From assembly GCA_964508185.1 (NCBI GenBank), contig CAZDSS010000057.1, forward strand, positions 1 to 17,136: a DNA stretch of 17,136 nucleotides, in the 5' to 3' direction. The translations under genes and the position numbers were made by a program. Of this stretch, positions 1 through 6,657 are shown piece after piece; position 1 is the stretch's first letter; each line of letters opens with the position of its first letter. Under the pieces are notes generated by a model that saw only the letters and a program-made list of their open reading frames with translations, was not told the DNA's origin and did no database searches. The stretch is from CAZDSS01 sp964508185. Lineage in GTDB: Bacteria; Pseudomonadota; Alphaproteobacteria; Sphingomonadales; Govanellaceae.

Positions 1-36
1 TTACTGAAGGCGTGATCTAGATATCGAAGGACCGTC

Positions 37-444
37 ATGGCGGACAAAGTCAATTTCGAGTTGGTCTCTCCGGAACGTCTGTTGATGGCGACCACGGCCG
101 ACATGGTGGTGGTGCCCGGGGCGGAAGGCGAGTTCGGCGTGATGGCGGGCCATGCCCCGTTCATCTCGACGATCCGCGCCGGCGTGATCTCCGTCCATGA
201 CGGCGGCCAGGTGACCAGGCTGTTCGTGCGCGGCGGCTTCGCCGACGTGACGCCGCAGTCGCTCACCGTGCTGGCCGAGGAGGCGGTGGCGCTCGCGGAC
301 GTGAACGTGGCCGAGCTCGATCGCAAGATCCAGGATCTGGCCGAGGACGTGTCCCACGCCAAGTCGCCGGAGGCCAAGGCCCGCGCCCAGGAAGCGCACG
401 ACGCCGCGGTCGCCCTGCGTCAGGCCGTGTCGCAAGCCGCCTGA
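37..444 (+). CDS. atpC: ATP synthase F1 subunit epsilon
   Basis: The product is the epsilon subunit of F1Fo ATP synthase, part of the central stalk on the cytoplasmic side. It couples rotation to catalysis and can inhibit ATP hydrolysis. The 135-residue protein has the family layout: an N-terminal beta-sandwich (about residues 1-85, containing the motif VVPGAEGEFGVMAGHAPF) and a C-terminal helical part rich in Ala and charged residues (about 90-135). Length is normal. The ATG start is preceded by AAGGA at a good distance. atpC is usually the last gene of the atp operon, and the strong terminator just after it fits that. The first bases of the window (TTA CTG AAG GCG TGA in frame 1) could be the end of atpD, but too little is present to prove it. 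Confidence 0.97.
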   Translation: MADKVNFELVSPERLLMATTADMVVVPGAEGEFGVMAGHAPFISTIRAGVISVHDGGQVTRLFVRGGFADVTPQSLTVLAEEAVALADVNVAELDRKIQDLAEDVSHAKSPEAKARAQEAHDAAVALRQAVSQAA

Positions 445-464
445 CACAAAGCATTTCCGAACAA

Positions 465-502
465 GCCGTCCGTCGCGTCACGCGGCGGGCGGCTTTTTCT
501 TT
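465..502 (+). terminator. Intrinsic terminator of the atp operon
   Basis: Arms at 465-477 and 481-493 pair over 13 base pairs, including two G-T wobbles, with a three-base loop. The tract TTTTTCTTT follows directly at 494-502. The structure begins 20 bases after the atpC stop and should end the ATP synthase transcript. Confidence 0.93.
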
Positions 503-535
503 GTGGCGGGCGCCGTGCCGCTCATGATGCCGCCA

Positions 536-565
536 TTGACATCCTCATGGCCTTTCCCTTACTCC
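536..565 (+). promoter_or_regulatory. Candidate promoter of the ferritin-like gene
   Basis: A perfect -35 hexamer TTGACA lies at 536-541, between the atpC terminator and the next gene. The -10 is weak: TTACTC with a 17-base spacer, or TACTCC with 18. The placement just after a terminator supports an independent transcription unit. The poor -10 keeps confidence moderate. Confidence 0.42.
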
Positions 566-595
566 CAATGGGTGTAAGTAGAGAAGGATGCCCGA

Positions 596-1411
596 ATGCC
601 GCGCTGGACACTGGACGACATCCCCTGGTCGGAATTCGACGCCCGCAAGGTGACACCCACCTTCCTTGCGATCGCCAAGACGGCTTCCCTGGTCGAGGCC
701 AACAGCGGCGACTATGTGACCTATCTCTGCAATGTCTTCGCGGGCGACCCCGAATTTCAGGACGCCGCCCGCGCCTGGGGCGAGGAGGAGATCCAGCACG
801 GGATCGCCCTCGGCCGCTGGGCGGAGATGGCCGACCCCGATTTCTCCTTCGAGCGGAGCCTCGAACATTTCCGCGCCGGCTACCGGCTGCCGCTGGAGGC
901 GACGGAATCGGTCCGTGGCTCCCGCGCCGGGGAGCTCATCGCCCGCTGCGTGGTGGAGACCGGAACCTCGTCCTTCTATTCGGCGATCCGGGACGCGTGC
1001 GGCGAGCCGGTGCTGCGCGAGATCGCCAAGCGCATCGCCCGCGACGAGTTCTTCCATTACCAGCTGTTCGAGAAGCATCTCCGGCGCTACGAGGCGGAGG
1101 GCAAGCTGCCCGCCTGGCGGCGGCTCAAGATCGCCCTCGGCCGCGTGCAGGAGACGGACGACGACGAGCTCGCCTACGCCTATTACAGCGCCAACGAAGC
1201 GTTCCTGCCCGATGCGCCCGCCTATGACGTGAAGCGCTGCGCCGCCACCTACGCCCGCGCCGCCATGAGCGTGTACGGACGCGCCCACGTGGACAATGCG
1301 GCGCGCATGATCCTGCGCGCGGCCGATCTCAACCCGAACGGCATGCTGGCGGGCGTTCTCTCGAGCGTCGGCTGGCGGTTCGTGGCCCGGAAGCAGGCGC
1401 GGGCGGCGTGA
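596..1411 (+). CDS. Ferritin-like di-iron domain protein
   Basis: This 271-residue soluble protein carries the ligand pattern of a four-helix-bundle di-iron carboxylate protein: Glu34 in EANSGDY, Glu65-x-x-His68 in EEEIQHG, Glu121 in VVETG, and Glu151-x-x-His154 in RDEFFHY. This is the E / ExxH / E / ExxH spacing of the ferritin and rubrerythrin-like superfamily. A C-terminal extension (about residues 165-271) lies outside the bundle, and no rubredoxin-type CxxC is seen. The ATG is preceded by AGAAGGA at 582-588, an excellent ribosome binding site. The gene sits alone between the atp terminator and a convergent gene whose stop is only 18 bases away. The substrate is unknown; oxidase, iron storage or oxygenase roles are all possible. 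The di-iron fold is a confident call, the function is not. Confidence 0.85.
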   Translation: MPRWTLDDIPWSEFDARKVTPTFLAIAKTASLVEANSGDYVTYLCNVFAGDPEFQDAARAWGEEEIQHGIALGRWAEMADPDFSFERSLEHFRAGYRLPLEATESVRGSRAGELIARCVVETGTSSFYSAIRDACGEPVLREIAKRIARDEFFHYQLFEKHLRRYEAEGKLPAWRRLKIALGRVQETDDDELAYAYYSANEAFLPDAPAYDVKRCAATYARAAMSVYGRAHVDNAARMILRAADLNPNGMLAGVLSSVGWRFVARKQARAA

Positions 1412-1416
1412 TCCCG

Positions 1417-1440
1417 TCCGCGAACCCGCTCAGACGCGGA
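1417..1440. terminator. Weak shared hairpin between convergent genes
   Basis: TCCGCG at 1417-1422 pairs with CGCGGA at 1435-1440 across a 12-base loop. It spans the 18-base gap between two convergent stop codons. Neither side has a T tract, so a role as a two-way terminator is only a possibility. Confidence 0.25.
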
Positions 1441-2263
1441 TCCCAGAAACGTCCACCGGCTCGCCCATGAGCCGGCGATAGACCTCGGCGGCGATGGCCG
1501 CGGGAAGCGCCGCGCTCGCATAGGCGAAGGGGCTTGCGACGAGATCGATGAAGAAATAGATGGCGGGCGGCGTTGCCGCCCCTTCCGTGTTCGCGCCCGT
1601 GAGCATGGCGAGAATGCTGCTGACGGTGCCGCTTGCGATCATGGCAAGAAGGACCGCCAGGGTGAAGGCGCCGAAGATGGTCATGCCGCGGCCCTTTGTG
1701 CGCTGCCACGAATCCTGGAAGCTCACCCGTCGGCCGAGGGTGATCCCGGCGAAGACCAGCGACAGCCGGGATGCGAGATAGCAGAGCACGCTGAACATGA
1801 CGACGACCAGCGGCAGCGCCGAAAAGTCGCCGCCGCCGAGCATGGCCAGCACGGCGCCCAGAAGGGTGAGGAGCAGCAGACTCGCCCCCATGCCGACGAT
1901 GACCATGGCGACGTAATAGAGCGCGAACCACAGGCTGCGCTGGATGAGGTCGGGCACCGCGATGCGCAGAAGCTGTTCCGGGCCCAGAAGGAAGCGCCGG
2001 TACCACAGGACGACCGCCGGGGCGTTCCAGGTCACTCCCCACAGGAAAAAGAGGATGATCGCAAGGCCGAGGCCTTGCGTCTGCCGTTCTCCGGCCATGG
2101 CCGCATAGAGGGGGTCAAGGAGCCCAAGAAGCCCGATCACCGTCAGCGGCAGGGTGACGATGACGGAGAGCGCCGCATGCATCCGCCGCGCCGCCCAGAG
2201 GTCGCGGAGCGCAGCGGTGAACAGGCCGAAGGAATCGCCGAGGCTGCCATCCCGTCCCTGCAT
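1430..2263 (-). CDS. Polytopic membrane protein of unknown function
   Basis: I do not recognise this 277-residue protein beyond its topology. Hydrophobic stretches at about residues 30-49, 66-88, 110-141, 148-175, 194-222 and 232-260 suggest six membrane helices in the inner membrane. Charged loops lie between them, for example residues 177-193 with GRRVSFQDSWQRTKGR. No catalytic motif, metal site or signal peptide is evident. The start codon overlaps the rppH stop by one base (TGATG), so translation is probably coupled to rppH and the gene is the last member of the long leftward operon. Base composition matches the neighbours, so transfer is not indicated. It could be a small-molecule permease-like or envelope-assembly protein, but nothing in the sequence decides this. 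Confidence 0.8.
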   Translation of the reverse strand: MQGRDGSLGDSFGLFTAALRDLWAARRMHAALSVIVTLPLTVIGLLGLLDPLYAAMAGERQTQGLGLAIILFFLWGVTWNAPAVVLWYRRFLLGPEQLLRIAVPDLIQRSLWFALYYVAMVIVGMGASLLLLTLLGAVLAMLGGGDFSALPLVVVMFSVLCYLASRLSLVFAGITLGRRVSFQDSWQRTKGRGMTIFGAFTLAVLLAMIASGTVSSILAMLTGANTEGAATPPAIYFFIDLVASPFAYASAALPAAIAAEVYRRLMGEPVDVSGIRV

Positions 2264-2748
2264 CAGCGCAACCCCCGGGCGATCGCCTCGGCGATGGGCG
2301 CGAAGCGCCGCGCCACTTCGGCATAGATCTCGCGCTTGAAGGGGACGATCACCTGCGGCAGGCGCTCAAGGGTCATCCAGCGCCAGGTGCTGAATTCGGG
2401 ATGGGCCGTCTGCAGATTGATGTCGTCATCACTCCCGAGGAAGCGCAACGCGAACCATTTCTGGACCTGGCCGCGATAGCGTCCGCCCCAGACCTTGCCC
2501 ATGAGCTCCGGCGGAAGATCGTAGGTGAGCCAGTCCCGGATCTCGTCGATGATCTCGGCCTTGGCGGTGCCGATCTCTTCCTCGAGCTCCCGGAACAGGG
2601 CGGTCTGCGGATCCTCGCCTGCATCGATCCCGCCCTGGGGCATCTGCCAGGCTTCGATATCGGTGTCTATGCGGCGTCCCACGAAGACCTCCCCGCGGCC
2701 ATTGAACAGGGCGACACCGACGCAGGGACGATAAGGCAGATCCGACAT
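2263..2748 (-). CDS. rppH: RNA pyrophosphohydrolase (Nudix)
   Basis: RppH removes pyrophosphate from the 5' end of triphosphorylated mRNA, or of diphosphorylated intermediates, which opens the transcript to RNase E-dependent decay. The 161-residue protein has a complete Nudix box at residues 39-61 (Gly39, Glu45, Arg53-Glu54, Glu57-Glu58, Gly60), which binds the catalytic Mg ions. It also has the RppH-typical lead-in WQMPQGGI at 34-41 and an N-terminal YRPCVGVALFN strand. Length fits the family. It follows yibQ by 35 bases and overlaps the next gene by one base. Position next to ctpA and yibQ is typical of alphaproteobacteria; the Bartonella homologue ialA is an invasion-associated locus near ctpA. 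A diadenosine polyphosphate hydrolase activity is a common side activity of this family. Confidence 0.95.
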   Translation of the reverse strand: MSDLPYRPCVGVALFNGRGEVFVGRRIDTDIEAWQMPQGGIDAGEDPQTALFRELEEEIGTAKAEIIDEIRDWLTYDLPPELMGKVWGGRYRGQVQKWFALRFLGSDDDINLQTAHPEFSTWRWMTLERLPQVIVPFKREIYAEVARRFAPIAEAIARGLR

Positions 2749-2783
2749 CTTGCTCCCAACTTTCGTAAACGACGCTCCGGCGC

Positions 2784-3971
2784 TCAGCGCACCGGCTGGC
2801 GGTTGGCGACGGCGCTCACCGGCACCAGGTCGATGCCGCGGGCCGAAAGCCCCCGGGCCCAGTCCGCCACCACCTTGATGGTCACCGGATAAAGCCGTCC
2901 GATCCCCGCCGCCGCGCCGTAGCTCTGGGCCACGGTCTCGAGCTCCGCAAGGCGCGCCCGGATGGCTTCCTCCGTCTGTTCGTTGTCAATATAGCGGTTG
3001 TTGACGGCGCGCGGCACGCGCAGATTGCGCGCGACCTGGGCACCGACCGTATAGGTGGAGCTCCGCGCGTCCAAGAACATCAGGCCGCGCATCCTGAGCT
3101 CGCCCAGCACCAGGTTCATGGCCGCTTCCGACGCCGTGAAGCGCGAGCCCATGTCGTTGACGATCCCCACATAGCCCGCAAAGCGCGACAGCGCCCAGCG
3201 CAGGCGGTCGAGATTTTCAACGTCCGTGCCGTCCACCAGCAGGGTATGGGGGCCGGGGTCGTTGCGCGGATAGCCTTCGGGCTCCATGGGCACGAGCAGC
3301 ATCAGCTCGTGCCCCGCCGCCCGCGCTTCCGAGGTGCGTGCGGCAAGCCCGTCCGCATAGGGCGAGAAGGCGAGGGTGACTTCCGGCGGCAGGCTGTTGA
3401 TGGCCGCTTCCGTGGTGGATTTGCGAAGCCCCGCCCCGGAAATGACGATGGCGATGCGCGGGCGGGACGACAGGCCGTTCACCGGGCGGGCATAGGCCTG
3501 CCATGGCTCTCGGCCGTCGGGGCCGATCTTCGGCAGGGGACCGTGGGGCCCCTGTTCGAGCAGGGCCTGATCCGGCTCGGCGGGCCGCATGTCCCGGCTT
3601 GCGGGCTGTTCCGCCGCCGGTGCGGGGGCCGCGGGCTCCGGCACGGGCTCCGGCTCCAGCTCCGGCGCGGGCTCCTCGGCGGGGTCACCCGCCGCGGCTT
3701 CTTCTTCCGTCGCGTGCGGCGCAGGTTCGGGCTCCTCCTCGGCGATCTGTGGCTCCGCGGGCGCCGACATTTCAGGCTGCGACACCGTCGCGGCGACCGG
3801 CGGCGCTGCGGCGGGCTCCGGCGCCTCATCGGGGGCGGTGACGGCGAGCCACAGGATCACGCCGCCGAAGAACAGCAGGGTCAGAAGCCAGGCGATCTGC
3901 AGGGCGGACGGGCGGGCGCGCAGGCGTTCCGCCAGCCTGGCCTGCTCCCGCGCCTCCTGGAATCTCGACAC
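2784..3971 (-). CDS. Divergent polysaccharide deacetylase, YibQ family
   Basis: The 395-residue product starts with a cytoplasmic stub, one membrane anchor at about residues 23-45, and a Pro/Glu/Ala-rich linker (about 46-135) that would span the periplasm. A C-terminal domain of the YibQ/DUF610 divergent polysaccharide deacetylase family (about 170-395) follows. Family marks include the strand RIAIVIS at 172-178, VPMEPEGYP at 227-235, NDMGSRFTA at 272-280 and MFLDARSS at 298-305. The start is GTG, with a GGGGGGAA ribosome site about nine bases upstream. The gene lies 41 bases after ctpA, so a cell-wall or surface-glycan role is likely. The sequence shows ISGAG where the Asp pair of active NodB-like enzymes would be expected, so catalysis is doubtful. 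Confidence 0.88.
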   Translation of the reverse strand: MSRFQEAREQARLAERLRARPSALQIAWLLTLLFFGGVILWLAVTAPDEAPEPAAAPPVAATVSQPEMSAPAEPQIAEEEPEPAPHATEEEAAAGDPAEEPAPELEPEPVPEPAAPAPAAEQPASRDMRPAEPDQALLEQGPHGPLPKIGPDGREPWQAYARPVNGLSSRPRIAIVISGAGLRKSTTEAAINSLPPEVTLAFSPYADGLAARTSEARAAGHELMLLVPMEPEGYPRNDPGPHTLLVDGTDVENLDRLRWALSRFAGYVGIVNDMGSRFTASEAAMNLVLGELRMRGLMFLDARSSTYTVGAQVARNLRVPRAVNNRYIDNEQTEEAIRARLAELETVAQSYGAAAGIGRLYPVTIKVVADWARGLSARGIDLVPVSAVANRQPVR

Positions 3972-4012
3972 GGCCGCGTCTTCCCCCCTCGGCTCAAACT
4001 CCGGTCAACGGA

Positions 4013-5398
4013 TCAGCGCTGGGCCCGCTTCTGGGCGATGGAAATGCCGCGCAGCAGGTCGAGCGCATAGGCCAGCTGATAGTCTTCCACCCGGGCGCGG
4101 GATTCCGCCGCTTCCTTGGCGCTGTCCGTGGGCAATGCGCCTTCGGGGCGATCCTCGCCCTTGCCCTTGGCGTCCTTGCCTTTCTTCTTGCCACTGTCCT
4201 CGTCGTCGCCGTTCGGGTTGGCGAGATGGCCGGGCAGGCTCGCTTCGCTGTAGGGCGTCCGCGCCACGGGGCCTTCGGCGACCTTCAGCTGCTCCACCAC
4301 CACGTCGGGCTCGATGCCCTTGGCCTGGATGGAGCGCCCGGACGGCGTGTAGTACTTGGCGGTCGTCAGCCGCAGCGCGCCGTTGGCGCCAAGGGGAATG
4401 ATGGTCTGGACAGAGCCCTTGCCGAAGGACAGGGTGCCGACGACCAGCGCCCGCTGATGGTCCTGCAACGCCCCGGCGACGATTTCGGAGGCCGAAGCCG
4501 AGCCGCCGTTGATGAGCACGATGATGGTCTTGCCCTCGGTCAGGTCGCCGCGGGTCGCGTTGTAGCGCTGGATGTCCGTATTGTTGCGGCCGCGGGTCTG
4601 CACGATCTCGCCCTGGTCGAGGAAGACGTCGGTCACCGCCACCGCCTGATCGAGAAGGCCACCCGGATTGTTGCGGAGGTCAAGGATGTAGCCCTTGATC
4701 TTGTCCTTGCCGATTTCCTTCTTCAGGCTCTGGATCGCCTTCTTGAGGCCGCTTTCCGTCTGCTCGTTGAAGGAGGTGATGCGGATATAGCCCACATCAC
4801 CCTCGGCGCGATGGCGCACCGACTGGATCTTCACGATGGCGCGGGTGAGCTCCACGTCGAACGGGCCGTCGGACCCCTCGCGGGCGATGGTGAGGCGGAT
4901 CTTGGTATTGACCTCGCCCCGCATCTTCTCGACCGCTTCGGAGAGATTGAGGCCCATCACCTGCTCGCCGTCGATATGGGTGATGTAGTCGCCGGCCTTG
5001 ATCCCGGCCCGCGCGGCGGGGGTGTCATCAATGGGCGATACCACCTTGACGAGACCGTTCTCCATGGTCACCTCGATCCCGAGGCCGCCGAATTCGCCCC
5101 GGGTCTGAACCTGCATGTTCTTGAAGTCCTCGGCGTTCAGGAAGCTGGAATGGGGGTCGAGGGAGGTGAGCATCCCCTGGATCGCCGCCTCGATCATGTC
5201 GGCGTCCTTCACCTCCTCCACATAGTCGGAGCGGATGCGCTCGAAGACGTCGCCGAAGAGATTGAGATGGCGATAGGTGTCGGAGCTTGCGGCCAGCGCG
5301 CTGTTCACGTTGGGATTGAACTGGAGGCCGAAGGCAGCGCCCAGGCCCATCCCGACGACCACGGCGATCGCGGAAGCCGCACCAGCAAATTTACGCAT
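4013..5398 (-). CDS. ctpA: C-terminal processing peptidase, S41 family
   Basis: CtpA-type proteases cut periplasmic or envelope proteins from their C-terminal end using a Ser-Lys dyad. The 461-residue protein has an N-terminal signal or anchor segment (residues 1-27) and a PDZ domain at about 95-180, with the substrate-loop region GEFGGLGIEV. The protease core contains GGSASASEIVAGAL (299-311) and SFGKGSVQT (324-332). By spacing to characterised members, Ser302, Lys327 and Gln331 are the catalytic residues. After residue 390 comes a low-complexity Lys/Asp/Gly-rich tail (about 395-420), then a helical end. The ATG overlaps the envC stop as TAATG, so translation is probably coupled. Sharing an operon with EnvC suggests a role in controlling peptidoglycan hydrolases, as known for CtpA in other Gram-negative bacteria; that role is inferred here. 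Confidence 0.96.
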   Translation of the reverse strand: MRKFAGAASAIAVVVGMGLGAAFGLQFNPNVNSALAASSDTYRHLNLFGDVFERIRSDYVEEVKDADMIEAAIQGMLTSLDPHSSFLNAEDFKNMQVQTRGEFGGLGIEVTMENGLVKVVSPIDDTPAARAGIKAGDYITHIDGEQVMGLNLSEAVEKMRGEVNTKIRLTIAREGSDGPFDVELTRAIVKIQSVRHRAEGDVGYIRITSFNEQTESGLKKAIQSLKKEIGKDKIKGYILDLRNNPGGLLDQAVAVTDVFLDQGEIVQTRGRNNTDIQRYNATRGDLTEGKTIIVLINGGSASASEIVAGALQDHQRALVVGTLSFGKGSVQTIIPLGANGALRLTTAKYYTPSGRSIQAKGIEPDVVVEQLKVAEGPVARTPYSEASLPGHLANPNGDDEDSGKKKGKDAKGKGEDRPEGALPTDSAKEAAESRARVEDYQLAYALDLLRGISIAQKRAQR

Positions 5399-6657
5399 TA
5401 TCCACTTACCTTTCCTTTTCCAGCCGCAAGCCAGCGCAGGGGATTGATAGGCTTCCCGTTGCTTCTGAGTTCCATATAAAGACGCGCCTGCGAGGGGGAT
5501 CCGCCGCCAGCCCCGTCATTCAATCGACCCACGGGCTCACCCGCCAAGACTTTTTGCCCCACGACGGCCGAAATGTGGCTCATGCCGGCAAGCAGGCTAT
5601 GATAGCCTCCGCCATGCGCGATTATCAAGATTCGTCCATAGTCGCGGAAGGGGCCCGCGAACACCACCTCGCCGTCGAAGGGCGCGACCACCTGGGCGCC
5701 CGGACGGGCTTCGATGGTGAGGCCCTTGGCCGGGTTGCCGAGCTCGTCCGGCTGCCCGAACTGGCGCACGAAGCGTCCGCGCACCGGTAGCGGCAGGGTG
5801 CCTTCCGCCTCCTTGAAGGCGGTGTCCGTCTCGCCCTTCGCGGTTGCACCGGGCTTGACCGAGGGCCGCTTCTCGAGCCGCGCCTGGGCGTCCGCCGCGG
5901 CGCGGCGGCGGCGTTCGAGATCCGCTTCCAGCTCCGCGATCAGCGCCTCGAGCGTTTTCGCCTGCTGGGCGTAGCGGGCAAGCTTTTCCCGCTGCGCCCT
6001 GGTTTCCCGTTGCAGCCGTTCCTGCTCGGCGCGGCGGGTCTCCAGCAGCTTGTCGAGCTCGGCGCGCTCGCTTTCAAGCTCCTGCAGGCTCTGGGCGAGG
6101 GCCGTGCGCTCCGCATCGAGTTCCACACGCAGCTGGCGCAGAAGCTCGAGATCGGCGCGAAGCGCATCCGCTTCCTTGCGCAGGACCGGCATCACCGCGG
6201 CCAGCAGATTGGCGCTGCGCACCGTATTGATGCTGTCGTCGGGGCGGAGGAAGACGAGTTCGGGCGGCTGGCGGCTCACCCGCTGGAGGGCGGCGAGGGT
6301 CGATGCGAGGGAATCCTGCCGCGCGGCCAGCCCGGCTTCCATCTCCGCGACCTTGCCGTCGAGCGCGGCCACCCGCTCCTCGAGCGCGGTCGCCTTCTCC
6401 TCCTGGGTCTGGATGAGATTGGCGGCGCGCACCAGCCGGAGCTGCAGGTTCGACAATTCCTGGCGCACCGCCGCTTCCTTCTGCGCAAGCTCCTGCTCGC
6501 GCCTGCGGGTCTCGGCGATCTCGCTCTGGATCGATTCCAGCTGCTGCCGCTTGTCCTTGGCCTCATCGGGCAGGGATTGCGCGAGAGACCCGGCGCCCGC
6601 CGGCGCGGCGGCGAGCGTGGCGGCGATCAGGATCCGCTGGAATCGGCGTGCGATCAC
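5398..6657 (-). CDS. envC: EnvC-like murein hydrolase activator
   Basis: EnvC proteins sit in the periplasm and switch on amidases that split septal peptidoglycan. The 419-residue product has a signal peptide (about 1-28), a long coiled coil (about 30-265) and a C-terminal LytM/M23 domain (about 290-410). The metal ligands of active M23 peptidases are missing. The usual HxGxD position reads AKGLT (Ala310, Thr314) and the usual HxH reads Arg392-Leu-Tyr394. The domain is therefore degenerate, as expected for an activator and not an enzyme. The start is GTG and overlaps the gpmI stop as GTGA. No other start is better supported, because the signal peptide begins right after it. The stop overlaps ctpA, linking activator and protease in one coupled unit. 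Length is normal for EnvC. Confidence 0.93.
   Translation of the reverse strand: MIARRFQRILIAATLAAAPAGAGSLAQSLPDEAKDKRQQLESIQSEIAETRRREQELAQKEAAVRQELSNLQLRLVRAANLIQTQEEKATALEERVAALDGKVAEMEAGLAARQDSLASTLAALQRVSRQPPELVFLRPDDSINTVRSANLLAAVMPVLRKEADALRADLELLRQLRVELDAERTALAQSLQELESERAELDKLLETRRAEQERLQRETRAQREKLARYAQQAKTLEALIAELEADLERRRRAAADAQARLEKRPSVKPGATAKGETDTAFKEAEGTLPLPVRGRFVRQFGQPDELGNPAKGLTIEARPGAQVVAPFDGEVVFAGPFRDYGRILIIAHGGGYHSLLAGMSHISAVVGQKVLAGEPVGRLNDGAGGGSPSQARLYMELRSNGKPINPLRWLAAGKGKVSG

Noticed and set aside
3589..4401. A Gly/Ser/Ala-rich open frame on the + strand resembling a secreted low-complexity protein
   Set aside because: It is the antisense image of the Pro/Glu/Ala linker of the YibQ-like protein and the end of ctpA; there is no ribosome site or signal.
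4226..5479. A 417-codon open frame on the + strand opposite ctpA
   Set aside because: The composition is that of an antisense shadow, with no recognisable motif, while ctpA on the other strand has complete catalytic residues.
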